64,000 nucleotides of DNA from Bacteroidota bacterium (GTDB taxonomy: Bacteria > Bacteroidota > Bacteroidia > Bacteroidales > SKPS01). Location of the stretch: the NCBI GenBank assembly GCA_022709695.1, contig JAKLII010000004.1, positions 124,001 to 188,000 on the forward strand, in the 5' to 3' direction. Positions 35,416 through 44,754 of this stretch are shown here, one piece after another. The notes under the pieces are model-generated. The model saw nothing but the letters and a program-made list of their open reading frames with translations, was not told the DNA's origin and did no database searches. Position 1 is the first letter of the stretch. Each line of letters begins with the position of its first letter. The translations under genes were made by a program, and so were the position numbers.

Positions 35416-38400
35416 ATGAATAGGAATTCAATATTTATAGTCATCTGGTTAGCGTTTCTATACTGCATAATTCCAGTAACAGGCCAAAACATCCAGCTTG
35501 AACAATGGTGTGTGGGCAATTCCAAAGTTGATTTCACCTCACCATCAGGTAATTCCTACACCAATCAACTACTGCCAGCTGTTGCCTTCACTTCAGGGTC
35601 TGTTAGCGGAATGTACGATGAATTGGGAAATACCTTGTTTTACACTGACAATCAATATGTTTATACTAATACTGGCGTGGTTGCCTTTACTTTATATATG
35701 CCCTCTACAAATCATGAAATCATTGAAACATGTATTGTACCTGTACCAGGTGAATGTGAAAAGTACTTCATTATCTACAATACATTTTCTTCAGGAGCGA
35801 CTGATGGAGTATTTTATGCAATTGTGGATATAAGTGGTGGACTGCCTGTGATGATTTCATGGGGGGGAGTTAATCTCACATGTCCTACGCCCATGAGGGC
35901 CAGTTTTGCTGTAGGAAATATTATGAATCAAAGCGGTGAAAGGTGGCTCTACACAGTGGCAGGAACCAATAGATCGAACAGCAACTATTGCGGTGCGGTT
36001 AACAAACATCGTATCACCAGTACAGGTATTGTATATGAGTCTACTATTATGTCGGGAAATAACTACCCATTGGAGTACACTCCTCTGGAAGCAGAATTAT
36101 CACACGACGGGACTATGCTTGCCTGGGGTGGTTGGTTTGAAGAAGAATCCATTTACGTGGTTTCTTTAAATTCATCTGGTAACTACTCCTCTCACGTTGA
36201 TATTGATGGATTAGCTGTAAGTGCTAAAAGCCCGGGGCTTGAGTTTTCACCAGATAACCTTAGGTTATTTTTTGCAAGATTGGGTGATGGAATTGGTTAT
36301 ATAGATATTTCCAATGGATTTTCAGTCAATGTATTATGTGGGCCGAGTTGTACTTACTACAATAATCATATTGGCGGCTTCCTTGAACTTGCCAACGATG
36401 GACTGATCTATTCAGCGGGCTTTACTGATTGCATTTCCATTGATCCAATAACAGGTGTCATTGGGGGAAAGCAATTGAATTTAGTGCCACGAAGTATAAC
36501 CCTTGGCCACAGTTATTGGCTATTGCCCAAGCAGATAGACGGCTTTGATCTGGCTCAGTACCGGAAAGACAATCTGTGCTGCCTGCATGCACATACTTTC
36601 GATGATCCACAGCCAATGATAAACTATTTAAGCGGAACATGGACTCCAACCTCAAATCCTTTTGCGACCCAAGCGGTAATTTCACTTCAGAATGATCTGA
36701 TAATCGAGCCCGGTATTGAGGTCGAAATTCAGGATATGACTTTTATGTTTGGCCCTAAAGCAAAAGTGATTGTAAAGCAGGGTGCCAAGCTCATTCTTGA
36801 CAATACTATTTTCACAGGAATTGATGAATGCGAGCTTATGTGGCCTGGAGTAGAGGTTTGGGGCGATCCCTCCAAAACACAGGATAACTGGAATACAAAC
36901 GGACTCAATTCTTACCAGGGATTAATCATTGCTAGGAGTGGAAGTCAGATCAACAACGCCCTTTACGCCATTAGCGCCATTCCTTTGGATGCAAATGGAT
37001 TGTACGACGCGAGTAAGGCAGGTGGGATAATCCAGGTAGAAAACTCCGAATTTAAGAATAACAATGTAGGAATCATGATCGGATTATACAAAAACTTTCA
37101 GTCAAACACCAATACACGTTTAACAAGAAGACCCAACAGGAGTTTAATCAGGGATTGTGACTTTATTACCGATGATGACTTCTATAGAAATATGTATTCT
37201 CCGCATAATGTCGTATTATGGCTAGGCAGCGGCATCAGGATTGAGGGAAACAGTTTTTTAAACACTGCTTCAGTTCCCTGGTCGGTAAAAGGTACTGGCA
37301 TTTTGTCTCTCCATTCCCCGATGACTGTTACTTCGCTGTGGTCCCCAAATTCGACTCCCAACCCAGGTTATATACCAAATTTTTTCTCAGGCCTGCTTAA
37401 AGGGATTGATGCCTATAGCTTCCTGCCGGGTAACAGAATAGTAATTACCGATTGTATCTTTGAGCAAAATTATCGTGCAATTACTCTGGCTAATGCCACC
37501 AAACCAACTATTACTGAAAATTTGATTAACCTTCCCCCATGGGATCAAGTAACGGGGTATCCATTCGGAATTTACCTGTCGCAATGCACAGATTATCATG
37601 TTGAGGCAAATGAAATATCTGGTTTTGACTACCCACAAACCCATGGTATCATAGTGCACAATTCAGGGCCAGATGATAATGAAATCTACCGAAACAAATT
37701 TCTCAATCTGAATTTTGGCATCAAACCCCAGTTGATTAACAGAGGTACCATTAATAATTTACCGACGGGACTGTGTCTTTTATGCAATGAATTTAGCACA
37801 AGCTCAGACTACTATGACATTATGGTGGTGGCCAAAAGCGCATGGAGCGGTATCCCTTCTGGATTAGCAGGCATTGCATTGAATCAAAAAATTAGTGTTC
37901 TCGGAGCAATTTCACCCCCTTGGCATCTGCCAGCCGACAACAAATTCTCAAATAGCCATTCTGCTGGAACCTTCGATTTCGATAATTCAGATGCTGATTA
38001 CCTGTACTATGGACATACTAACGATATAGGTTTACCATCTCCTATCAGATACAAACCAGAATGGTCGACAAATATCGGTTTTTTTTATTTGCCGCCTGAT
38101 GTAGTTCGCTGCCCCTCAAAGCTTCCGCCCTTGCGTACTCTGACTCAATTGTATTCAGACCAAAATACAGCCCAGGTGGCTGTGAACTCCTCAAGACTAC
38201 TGCTTGATATCTGGAAAGACGGAGGCAACATAGATCTGGGAGAGGAGGTGGAAACGACAAGTTCCTGGGACGCTTACCAACAGTTTAACGAACTGATGGG
38301 GATGTCGCCCTACATTTCCGAAGAGGTACTCATCAGCATGATCAACAACCCGGTATTTACCGCTCTGATGGTGAAACTGGTGTGTGTGGCAAACCCTCAG

Positions 38401-39282
38401 TCCGCAAGAAATGATGGGGTTTTGGATGCTTTGTATAACCGAACCCCTTCGATGCCGGAGGAATACATTGAGGATATACTGTCGGAATGGGACACATACT
38501 CACCGCTGGACGAGCTGAGAGCCAATGCCGGTGCCGATTACCATATGCTCCGTTCGATACAGAGTGAAATTATTGGCATGTACCGAACCGACTCGTTGCT
38601 GGAGAACAACCCTGTGTATTACGATAGCCTAGTGGCCTTCCTCTCTCGTATGCCCGGCTTGACAGACCGGTATGAGCTGGCATTGACGTATCTTGAATTT
38701 GAAGATTTTGAGGGAATGCAAAACACATTGGATTCCATCCCATACAGTTTTGAACTTTCAGAGTTCGAAAATCAGGAGTACCTGAACCATGTGATCTCCT
38801 TTGGTATTGCACGTGAAATCATAGAAGAGAACCTGATGCCGGGGCAGCTTTCCCAAACCCATATTTCCGATCTCTCTGGTATTCTGGAACAGGGAATTGG
38901 CTACTCGCATGAAATGGCGCTTGCGCTGCTGAAATGGAACGATCCTGCCTATATGTTTGAGGAGATCATTCTGGATTATGTGCCACAACAGCAACGAAAA
39001 ACCAAACAAAGCAAAAAGGCAGTCGATCCGGGCCTGGAGGTCTTTCCAAATCCTGCCAGGGATTATTGCACTGTGGCCTTTGAGATTCCTGAAAACCCTG
39101 AAATCAATGCAACCATTGTTGTTACAGACATCAGTGGACGTGAAGTGTATCGATCTCAGCCAACCCAAAAAAGCGGTGAAATGCTCATCGACCTGAAAGG
39201 GTTGAAATCCGGTTTTTATACTGTATCTTTGATCTCAAATGAAACAAACCTGTCCGCAAAACGACTTGTCATTGTAAAGTAA
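35416..39282 (+). CDS. Large T9SS surface protein with propeller-like and beta-helix regions
   Basis: This 1288-residue secreted protein starts at the ATG at 35416, which gives a signal peptide ending IPVTGQ. Residues ~25-380 resemble the propeller-like start of the 9986 protein (DELGNTLFYTDNQYVY, ELSHDGTMLAWGG, LEFSPDNLRLFFARL). Residues ~430-830 contain short parallel beta-helix coils such as ALYAISAIPLD, IVITDCIFEQNYRAITL and PTITENLINLP. A helical region follows (~930-1190). The last ~85 residues are a type A sorting domain: LEVFPNPARDYCTV, VVTDISGREVYRS, LKSGFYTVSLI and a Lys end. Adhesion or polysaccharide binding is plausible but unproven. Confidence 0.85.
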   Translation: MNRNSIFIVIWLAFLYCIIPVTGQNIQLEQWCVGNSKVDFTSPSGNSYTNQLLPAVAFTSGSVSGMYDELGNTLFYTDNQYVYTNTGVVAFTLYMPSTNHEIIETCIVPVPGECEKYFIIYNTFSSGATDGVFYAIVDISGGLPVMISWGGVNLTCPTPMRASFAVGNIMNQSGERWLYTVAGTNRSNSNYCGAVNKHRITSTGIVYESTIMSGNNYPLEYTPLEAELSHDGTMLAWGGWFEEESIYVVSLNSSGNYSSHVDIDGLAVSAKSPGLEFSPDNLRLFFARLGDGIGYIDISNGFSVNVLCGPSCTYYNNHIGGFLELANDGLIYSAGFTDCISIDPITGVIGGKQLNLVPRSITLGHSYWLLPKQIDGFDLAQYRKDNLCCLHAHTFDDPQPMINYLSGTWTPTSNPFATQAVISLQNDLIIEPGIEVEIQDMTFMFGPKAKVIVKQGAKLILDNTIFTGIDECELMWPGVEVWGDPSKTQDNWNTNGLNSYQGLIIARSGSQINNALYAISAIPLDANGLYDASKAGGIIQVENSEFKNNNVGIMIGLYKNFQSNTNTRLTRRPNRSLIRDCDFITDDDFYRNMYSPHNVVLWLGSGIRIEGNSFLNTASVPWSVKGTGILSLHSPMTVTSLWSPNSTPNPGYIPNFFSGLLKGIDAYSFLPGNRIVITDCIFEQNYRAITLANATKPTITENLINLPPWDQVTGYPFGIYLSQCTDYHVEANEISGFDYPQTHGIIVHNSGPDDNEIYRNKFLNLNFGIKPQLINRGTINNLPTGLCLLCNEFSTSSDYYDIMVVAKSAWSGIPSGLAGIALNQKISVLGAISPPWHLPADNKFSNSHSAGTFDFDNSDADYLYYGHTNDIGLPSPIRYKPEWSTNIGFFYLPPDVVRCPSKLPPLRTLTQLYSDQNTAQVAVNSSRLLLDIWKDGGNIDLGEEVETTSSWDAYQQFNELMGMSPYISEEVLISMINNPVFTALMVKLVCVANPQSARNDGVLDALYNRTPSMPEEYIEDILSEWDTYSPLDELRANAGADYHMLRSIQSEIIGMYRTDSLLENNPVYYDSLVAFLSRMPGLTDRYELALTYLEFEDFEGMQNTLDSIPYSFELSEFENQEYLNHVISFGIAREIIEENLMPGQLSQTHISDLSGILEQGIGYSHEMALALLKWNDPAYMFEEIILDYVPQQQRKTKQSKKAVDPGLEVFPNPARDYCTVAFEIPENPEINATIVVTDISGREVYRSQPTQKSGEMLIDLKGLKSGFYTVSLISNETNLSAKRLVIVK

Positions 39283-39295
39283 ATCATTCAAATTT

Positions 39296-39323
39296 TGCCC
39301 TCAGGGAATAATCCCTGAGGGCA
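39296..39323 (+). terminator. Strong hairpin between two T9SS genes
   Basis: TGCCCTCAGGGA pairs perfectly with TCCCTGAGGGCA around a four-base loop. It follows the 39282 stop by 13 bases. The T-tract is short, so partial read-through into 39337 is possible. Confidence 0.75.
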
Positions 39324-39336
39324 TTTACAACCAACT

Positions 39337-40881
39337 ATGAAAAAAATACTATTTATACTGATTGTCTTTTCAGCTTTGTCTCTTTCGGGGCAATCCCCCA
39401 CCTATTTCAACAAACTGATCTTTCCCTGGATCTCAACAAACCACCTTACTTCAATAGTACCATTGGGTAACGATTATTTGGTTTTATCCGGATGGATTGA
39501 CACCCCATTTTATTACAACCAAAGCCCTGCACTCATCCGTCTGAATTCCCAGGGAAACATACTGAATCAAAGGCTTTATCTGGATACGACCCATTATTAC
39601 TATTTTTATCCTTCGAACTCCTTGGTGGCAGCCTCCGATTCCACCTTTGTAATGGCAGGTTGCCGTTGGAACAATACCAAAGGGGTTCATCCCTTTCTTA
39701 TGCGTGTCGATGCCAACCTTGATACCATCTGCTCCAAAGAGTTCACACATCCCGATACCCTGGCGGCCAATCAGCCCGGAGCTCTTATTGATTACCGATT
39801 CACCTGCATCAGAGAAACCTGGGACAAAGGGTTTTTACTATCGGGTTACTACAATCCCGGTTGCAATACCAACAATACCGAGCGATCGTACCTGTTGAAA
39901 CTGGATAGCCTTTTTAATGTGGAATGGATTAAAAAATACAGCAACATAGGTATCAGCTTTAATGTTGAAACTACGGCCGATTCAGGGTGCTATTTCGTAT
40001 CCATAAGCCAGGTAAACCAGATCTATAAATACGATAAACTTGGCAATCTGGAGTGGCAGGTAAACACCAATTTGTCACCACCGTATGTTGGATCAAGCGG
40101 CCCTGTTGATCTTAAAGTATACGATCAAAACACCCTCTATGTCGCTTCGGGCTATTGGGTTGAACCTGTTTATGGCCGCCGAGGCTTTCTATTAAGCAAA
40201 GTGGATATACCTACTAGAACAGTCGTATGGGAAAAATACTTCATAATGTTCAATCATATAGACTGTTTTACATTACATCAGCACATTCGTCTGCTCATTG
40301 CCTCAGACGGAAACCTTATCGTTTGTGCCAATTCTGTGATGCCCAACCCTACGGACTCCAGCGTTATTAGCAACAAAGGTTTTATCGCCAAGTTAAACCC
40401 CAATGGCGATAGCCTGTGGGCGCGACATTTGGGCTATGGAGACTTTGAATTTGTTAACCAGATCAATGACATTATTATTACAGATGACGGAGGTTTTTTA
40501 ACTGTTGGTTTCTTCACGGATTGGCATCCGGGAATTATGTATGAGGATGCATGGATTGTGAAAACTGACAGCCTGGGGTGTGATACACCGGGTTGCCATA
40601 TAATTGGGGTAGAAGAATTAAAAATTAGAAATGAGAAATTAGAAATGTTTCCGAACCCGTTTGGGGAGGAGATACACATTTCGTTGCCGGAGGAGTTTGG
40701 AGGTGGAATGTTTGTGATGTATGATTGGCAGGGGCGCAGGGCAGTGGAAACAACTGTACCGGAAAGCTATGGAAAGCAAACGTTTACCATTCAAACCACT
40801 AATCTGAAACCTGGAATGTATCTGGTGGAGCTTTCAGGGGATGATGGAATGGTTTGGAGGAGGAAGGTGGTGAAGGATTAA
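39337..40881 (+). CDS. T9SS-secreted propeller-like protein
   Basis: This 514-residue protein has a signal peptide (LSLSGQ, ~residue 19). The body repeats blocks such as NDYLVLSGWIDT, FVMAGCRWNN, KGFLLSGYYNP and GGFLTVGFFTDW. This is the pattern of propellers that record per-item 'delta' values, as in many Bacteroidetes surface proteins. The sorting domain begins EMFPNPFGEEIHI and ends GMYLVELSGDDGMVWRRKVV. Just before it, the linker ELKIRNEKLEM is encoded by an A/T-rich TTAGAAATGAGAAATTAGAAAT-like repeat (40618-40647) that looks like intergenic sequence brought into frame. Confidence 0.82.
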   Translation: MKKILFILIVFSALSLSGQSPTYFNKLIFPWISTNHLTSIVPLGNDYLVLSGWIDTPFYYNQSPALIRLNSQGNILNQRLYLDTTHYYYFYPSNSLVAASDSTFVMAGCRWNNTKGVHPFLMRVDANLDTICSKEFTHPDTLAANQPGALIDYRFTCIRETWDKGFLLSGYYNPGCNTNNTERSYLLKLDSLFNVEWIKKYSNIGISFNVETTADSGCYFVSISQVNQIYKYDKLGNLEWQVNTNLSPPYVGSSGPVDLKVYDQNTLYVASGYWVEPVYGRRGFLLSKVDIPTRTVVWEKYFIMFNHIDCFTLHQHIRLLIASDGNLIVCANSVMPNPTDSSVISNKGFIAKLNPNGDSLWARHLGYGDFEFVNQINDIIITDDGGFLTVGFFTDWHPGIMYEDAWIVKTDSLGCDTPGCHIIGVEELKIRNEKLEMFPNPFGEEIHISLPEEFGGGMFVMYDWQGRRAVETTVPESYGKQTFTIQTTNLKPGMYLVELSGDDGMVWRRKVVKD

Positions 40882-41012
40882 TGTGCCAATTTGTGAATGT
40901 GCCAATTAGCCAATGCAGAAAAAGGCAAAGGGCAAAAGGAAAAAGTAAAAAAATCTGCGGAAATCAGCGCGATTTGTGGGAGAAAGAAAATAGTATCTGT
41001 AAACCAACCCTC
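40882..41012. other. Intergenic low-complexity and dispersed repeat
   Basis: Contains two TGTGCCAATT units (40882-40911) and an AATCTGCG-N-AAATCAGCG element (40952-40973) that recurs at 42334-42355. No gene. Confidence 0.6.
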
Positions 41013-42095
41013 CTATTCCTGGTAAAAGAATACCCCCGAAGGATTGATCCCTACAGTAAAGCTGTCGACCGGCTGATGGGATGCACTAAAGCGATACACC
41101 ATTCCTTCATGCTGAAAATCACCAGCATCGGTAAGATACACCTCACCGCTGCGGGGATCTACCCCAAGGCCATAGAAATACTTTCCGGAAGAGGTTATTA
41201 CAGGTATAGTGGGTAAAACAGCATCACTGATCTCCATTCTGAAAATATCGGTATCGGCAAAATAGAGCGCTTTTCCATCCGCCGAGCGGGTAAGCAACGT
41301 CGGATAATGTCCGGGAGCCGGAAATACAAAGCTTTTCAGGACCTGCAGGGTCGAAGGGTCTATGCAGACAAGGGCCGGAGCCTCTTCGCCCAGATAACCT
41401 CCGCTTGACAACACCCACAGCTTACCGTTTGCATCCAGCACCATACTGTTCGGCTCTTTCGTCACCTTGACGGAATCGGTGAGTGCACCGGTGGTGAGAT
41501 CCACCACCATGACCGTGTTGTTGGGTTTAGGAATGTAATATTCTGACCAGTTGGCAGCAAACAGGCGGTTGCCTGCAATGACCATCCGATCGGTCGATTT
41601 CACCACATCAATCTGCTGCACAATGGTATGATCCGACAAGGAAACCTTTGCCACTGAGGAGCTACCAAGCTGGGATACGTAGGCATATTTGCCGTGAACC
41701 AGCAATTGCCTGGGCATCTCGAACCCCTGGATCGTTTTGATGCCTTTCAGGTCCTTCAGCGAGAAAACCTCAATGGTGTTCGAATTGTTGACCACCAGAT
41801 AGCCGGTTTCGTTCAGGAAGGTGAGCGACTGGGGTATATCCCCGGGAGGCCGGTTGTTCACACTGAAGAAAAGATTGTTGCTGATCTTCTGATCCTTCCG
41901 GTTGTAGAAACTCAAATCGCCGTTTCCTGCCATAAAAGTTCCCTCATTCACGATAAAAACCCCATCCGACGACTGGTACACCGACTTCACCTTCTGCTCC
42001 CCTACGTCATCTTTCCCGCATCCCGTTACAACTGCCAGCCCAATAAAAAATACAATCAGGACTTGGGCAACCATTAACTTTCTGATATTTTTCAT
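41013..42095 (-). CDS. btuG: BtuG-like surface cobalamin-binding propeller lipoprotein
   Basis: This 360-residue lipoprotein has its lipobox cysteine at residue 26 (VVTGC). The mature part is a YncE/DUF5074-type seven-bladed propeller: DGVFIVNEGTFMAGNGDLSFYN, IPQSLTFLNETGYLVVNNSN, RQLLVHGKYAYVSQLGSSSV, PNSMVLDANGKLWVLSSGG. In Bacteroides, BtuG proteins of this family sit on the cell surface, bind vitamin B12 very tightly and hand it to BtuB. Here the gene lies directly downstream of a riboswitch-controlled BtuB-like receptor, which supports that role. The 375-base gap to btuB leaves open whether they share one transcript. Confidence 0.82.
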   Translation of the reverse strand: MKNIRKLMVAQVLIVFFIGLAVVTGCGKDDVGEQKVKSVYQSSDGVFIVNEGTFMAGNGDLSFYNRKDQKISNNLFFSVNNRPPGDIPQSLTFLNETGYLVVNNSNTIEVFSLKDLKGIKTIQGFEMPRQLLVHGKYAYVSQLGSSSVAKVSLSDHTIVQQIDVVKSTDRMVIAGNRLFAANWSEYYIPKPNNTVMVVDLTTGALTDSVKVTKEPNSMVLDANGKLWVLSSGGYLGEEAPALVCIDPSTLQVLKSFVFPAPGHYPTLLTRSADGKALYFADTDIFRMEISDAVLPTIPVITSSGKYFYGLGVDPRSGEVYLTDAGDFQHEGMVYRFSASHQPVDSFTVGINPSGVFFYQE

Positions 42096-42470
42096 ACAAA
42101 CTGTATTTTATTAATTTTTTATTGATGTTTTTCTTTCATATGACACGAATCATTTACCTGTGATTTTTCATGCGAAGAGGCAACAAAGCAAAGAACATTT
42201 TCCTATGATCATCACTGTTTGGGGTTTGGTAATGGGTATTGAACCCAATCCGAGAATCAGCATCCCTTTTTTTTCCCGCAGATTTCGCAGATAATCGCAG
42301 ATTTATTTATATAGTTGTTTTTTAGTATGTTACAATCTGCGTAAATCAGCGGGATCAGCGGGCCATTCTTTACAGTTGTTTACTCAGTATTTGAATCATT
42401 TACTAGTCTAGGGTATTTTTTTAGTTAAAAATTGTTGTCATATCTATCAATCCGTATCATTAATATTGCA
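42096..42470. other. Intergenic region between btuB and btuG with dispersed repeats
   Basis: No gene is seen. It holds CGCAGATTTCGCAGATAA-type units (42277-42303) and an AATCTGCG-N-AAATCAGCG-GGATCAGCGGG element (42334-42361). No clear promoter or second riboswitch was found. Confidence 0.55.
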
Positions 42471-44399
42471 TCATATGCCTCGTGTCGGTTTAAAAGCCAA
42501 TGTGATTCCAATTCTGAAATACCGCCCCGGCATGGGATACCAGGCCACTGACTGGTACTGGCGGTTGAACAGATTGTGCACCGACAAGGTAACTCCGGGT
42601 TCCAGGTTACGCATACCGGAAATGCGGTATTGGATCCTGAGCCCTGACACACTGTATCCATTCAGCCATGCGGTATTGTCTGCATTGGTATAGCGTTTCC
42701 CGGTAAACCGGGTATCCCAAGAACCCGTAAAACTCCTGTACTGAAATATGGCGCTAACCACACCGCAGTGGTAGGGCTGGTAAGCCAGCTGTTTCTTTAC
42801 GGTGGCTGGGTCATTGCTGATCCCGGAAACCCGGCTGTACTGGTATGAGGCGGTACCAGAAAGGTTTATCCGCCCTATCACTCCCTCTCCTTTCAGCAGG
42901 GGGGTTATCCCCGTGGACCTCACCGTTCCCATATTGAGGGCTTGCCATAGCACACCGGAATCGGGAAGCCAGATGATTTTGTCATCGGTTTGCTGCATAA
43001 ACATAGTGATATCCGGTGTCAGGTGCAGGTTATCCCACAACTTCAGGGTGGTTTCATAGCGGATTTCAGCACCCCGGTTCCGTTCGGGTCCCAGCAGGGG
43101 ATTACCGCCGGGGTACCAGTACAGGTCGTTGAGTCCGGGGAGGCGGCGGTCGCGCCGGAGCCTGAGCGAGAACCTGTGCCGGTCCTGCGAAGGAGGAATC
43201 CAGGTAAGTATCGCAGAGGGCATCCATGCAAGACCTGCAGCCTCCTCCCATTCGATACGGTTCAGGATCCTGTATTGCAGGCCGTTGATAATTTTTCCGG
43301 ATACCTCGGCAAATCCGGCCACCAATGTTCGTGAGACCGGCTGGCTGTAAAACTCTGTGTGCACCGACTGCCACTCCCATTCGGCACGGGTGGTTACCCA
43401 CAATTTCCCCATAAGCCCGGATGCCGTAACGGATTCCTGAAAGCTCCGGGTATGGTGGAGGGCATCGGTGGCGGATCTCTCCTCCACATAGTGCATCCAT
43501 CCGTCCTGAAAACCGGCCAGATGATGGAAGGCAAGCCCCCTGTTACCCCGGTAACGGTTTTCGAGCAGCACGCGTACCCCTTCGTCTGACTGTTCCTGGC
43601 GATACGTTCCCTGCGGCTGTTGGATCGGATAGGGCACCTGGCTGAACTTCCGGTACAGCCACAGGTGCAGGGTGTGGCTTACCTCCGGCGACCTTTCGAA
43701 AACCAACTGCTGCATGAGCCCCTCTTCGCGCCAGAAGGCATTTTCGCGGTAGACCACAGGAAATGGATCTGCACCCTTGAAATTATCGGCATAGGGATAA
43801 CGGTTATCACAGGATAACCGGAAAGCCCTGGTTACCGATCTCAGGTTTCTTATTTTGAAAGAGATTCTGGCATTCCCGGAAAGGTATCCGAAACTTCCTC
43901 CCTGAAGCTCCAGCTTTCCGGACAACGTGGAGTCTGCTGCCGGATCCGAGACCAGGTCAATAACCCCGCCGGCAGCCCCTGAACCATACCGCAACGTGGC
44001 AGGCCCCAGCACCACACCCCCGCCGTCGACAAAACCTGCCGGCACCAGCGACAAATCGAACTGCGACAGCATGGGGTTGCTGATGCGCATTCCGTTCCAT
44101 ACCACGGAGGTCTGTGAGGCACCGGCACCCCTGAAGGAAGGGGTGGAGATCTGTCCGGGGCCGTAATCCTTCAATACCATCGGGCCAGATACAGCGAGGA
44201 GTTCCGATAATGTTCCACTACGCAGCAAGGCAAGGTGCATTGAATCAAAAGGTTGTGTTACCTCAGCATCGAGCAGATGGGTTACCACCACACGTTTTAA
44301 CATAAGGGTATCGGATTGTGCCATGAGATGCCGGGGTGCATGGAATGCCACCACGGATACCAGCGAAATCAGGACAACCTTGATGAAATAGTTCTGCAT
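42471..44399 (-). CDS. btuB: TonB-dependent vitamin B12 receptor BtuB-like
   Basis: This 642-residue outer-membrane receptor imports cobalamin using TonB energy. After a signal peptide (HLMAQ), the plug domain (~37-150) shows the family blocks TPSFRGAGASQTSVVWNGMR and LRYGSGAAGGVIDLVS. A 22-strand barrel fills the rest, with the late VHNLFNRQYQSVAWYPMPGR. The cobalamin riboswitch just upstream and the BtuG-like gene downstream identify the substrate better than the sequence alone. The last residue is not the usual aromatic; the protein ends FKPTRGI. Confidence 0.9.
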   Translation of the reverse strand: MQNYFIKVVLISLVSVVAFHAPRHLMAQSDTLMLKRVVVTHLLDAEVTQPFDSMHLALLRSGTLSELLAVSGPMVLKDYGPGQISTPSFRGAGASQTSVVWNGMRISNPMLSQFDLSLVPAGFVDGGGVVLGPATLRYGSGAAGGVIDLVSDPAADSTLSGKLELQGGSFGYLSGNARISFKIRNLRSVTRAFRLSCDNRYPYADNFKGADPFPVVYRENAFWREEGLMQQLVFERSPEVSHTLHLWLYRKFSQVPYPIQQPQGTYRQEQSDEGVRVLLENRYRGNRGLAFHHLAGFQDGWMHYVEERSATDALHHTRSFQESVTASGLMGKLWVTTRAEWEWQSVHTEFYSQPVSRTLVAGFAEVSGKIINGLQYRILNRIEWEEAAGLAWMPSAILTWIPPSQDRHRFSLRLRRDRRLPGLNDLYWYPGGNPLLGPERNRGAEIRYETTLKLWDNLHLTPDITMFMQQTDDKIIWLPDSGVLWQALNMGTVRSTGITPLLKGEGVIGRINLSGTASYQYSRVSGISNDPATVKKQLAYQPYHCGVVSAIFQYRSFTGSWDTRFTGKRYTNADNTAWLNGYSVSGLRIQYRISGMRNLEPGVTLSVHNLFNRQYQSVAWYPMPGRYFRIGITLAFKPTRGI

Positions 44400-44499
44400 C
44401 TGAAAGAGGTTTTTCAGCGCTCAGGGTAACAGTTCAGAGAATGGGCAATACAGGCTGTATATGCAGATTCCCGGCTTTTTACCCGAAAGCCCGAATGGA

Positions 44500-44675
44500 A
44501 CGATGATCGCAGGCAGGTCTTCTGACTTACTCCCCGTGTGGTCCGCCTTCCCATCCTGCCGGGTGGCTGGACAGTGGCTCAGTGGACTACGGTTCAGGAG
44601 CTTACAGCAGCGGGTACTGTCCGGGATTTTCACCCGGTTCCCTCTTGCCGGATAATTTTCGTATCCGGACACCTG
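44500..44675 (-). ncRNA. Cobalamin riboswitch
   Basis: The minus strand carries the B12 box AGTCAGAAGACCTGCCTG (44511-44528). Upstream of it in the transcript are the conserved GGGAACCGGGTGAAAATCCC segment and the CTGCTGTAAGCTCCTGAACC core. The leader lies between a -7 element (44685-44692) and btuB. It should repress BtuB when adenosylcobalamin is bound. Confidence 0.95.
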
Positions 44676-44684
44676 TAACCGCTG

Positions 44685-44692
44685 CAAAGATA
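44685..44692 (-). promoter_or_regulatory. -7 element (TATCTTTG) for the riboswitch-btuB transcript
   Basis: The minus strand reads TATCTTTG, about ten bases before the riboswitch begins. It mirrors the divergent feoAB element at 44711-44718 with an 18-base gap. Confidence 0.65.
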
Positions 44693-44710
44693 CAGAATGC
44701 GAAAATACAC

Positions 44711-44718
44711 TATCTTTG
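44711..44718 (+). promoter_or_regulatory. -7 element (TATCTTTG) for feoAB
   Basis: TATCTTTG lies 36 bases before the ATG at 44755. Confidence 0.65.
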
Positions 44719-44754
44719 CTTCGTGCTAATTGTTAATCAATCTAAATAAGGATA

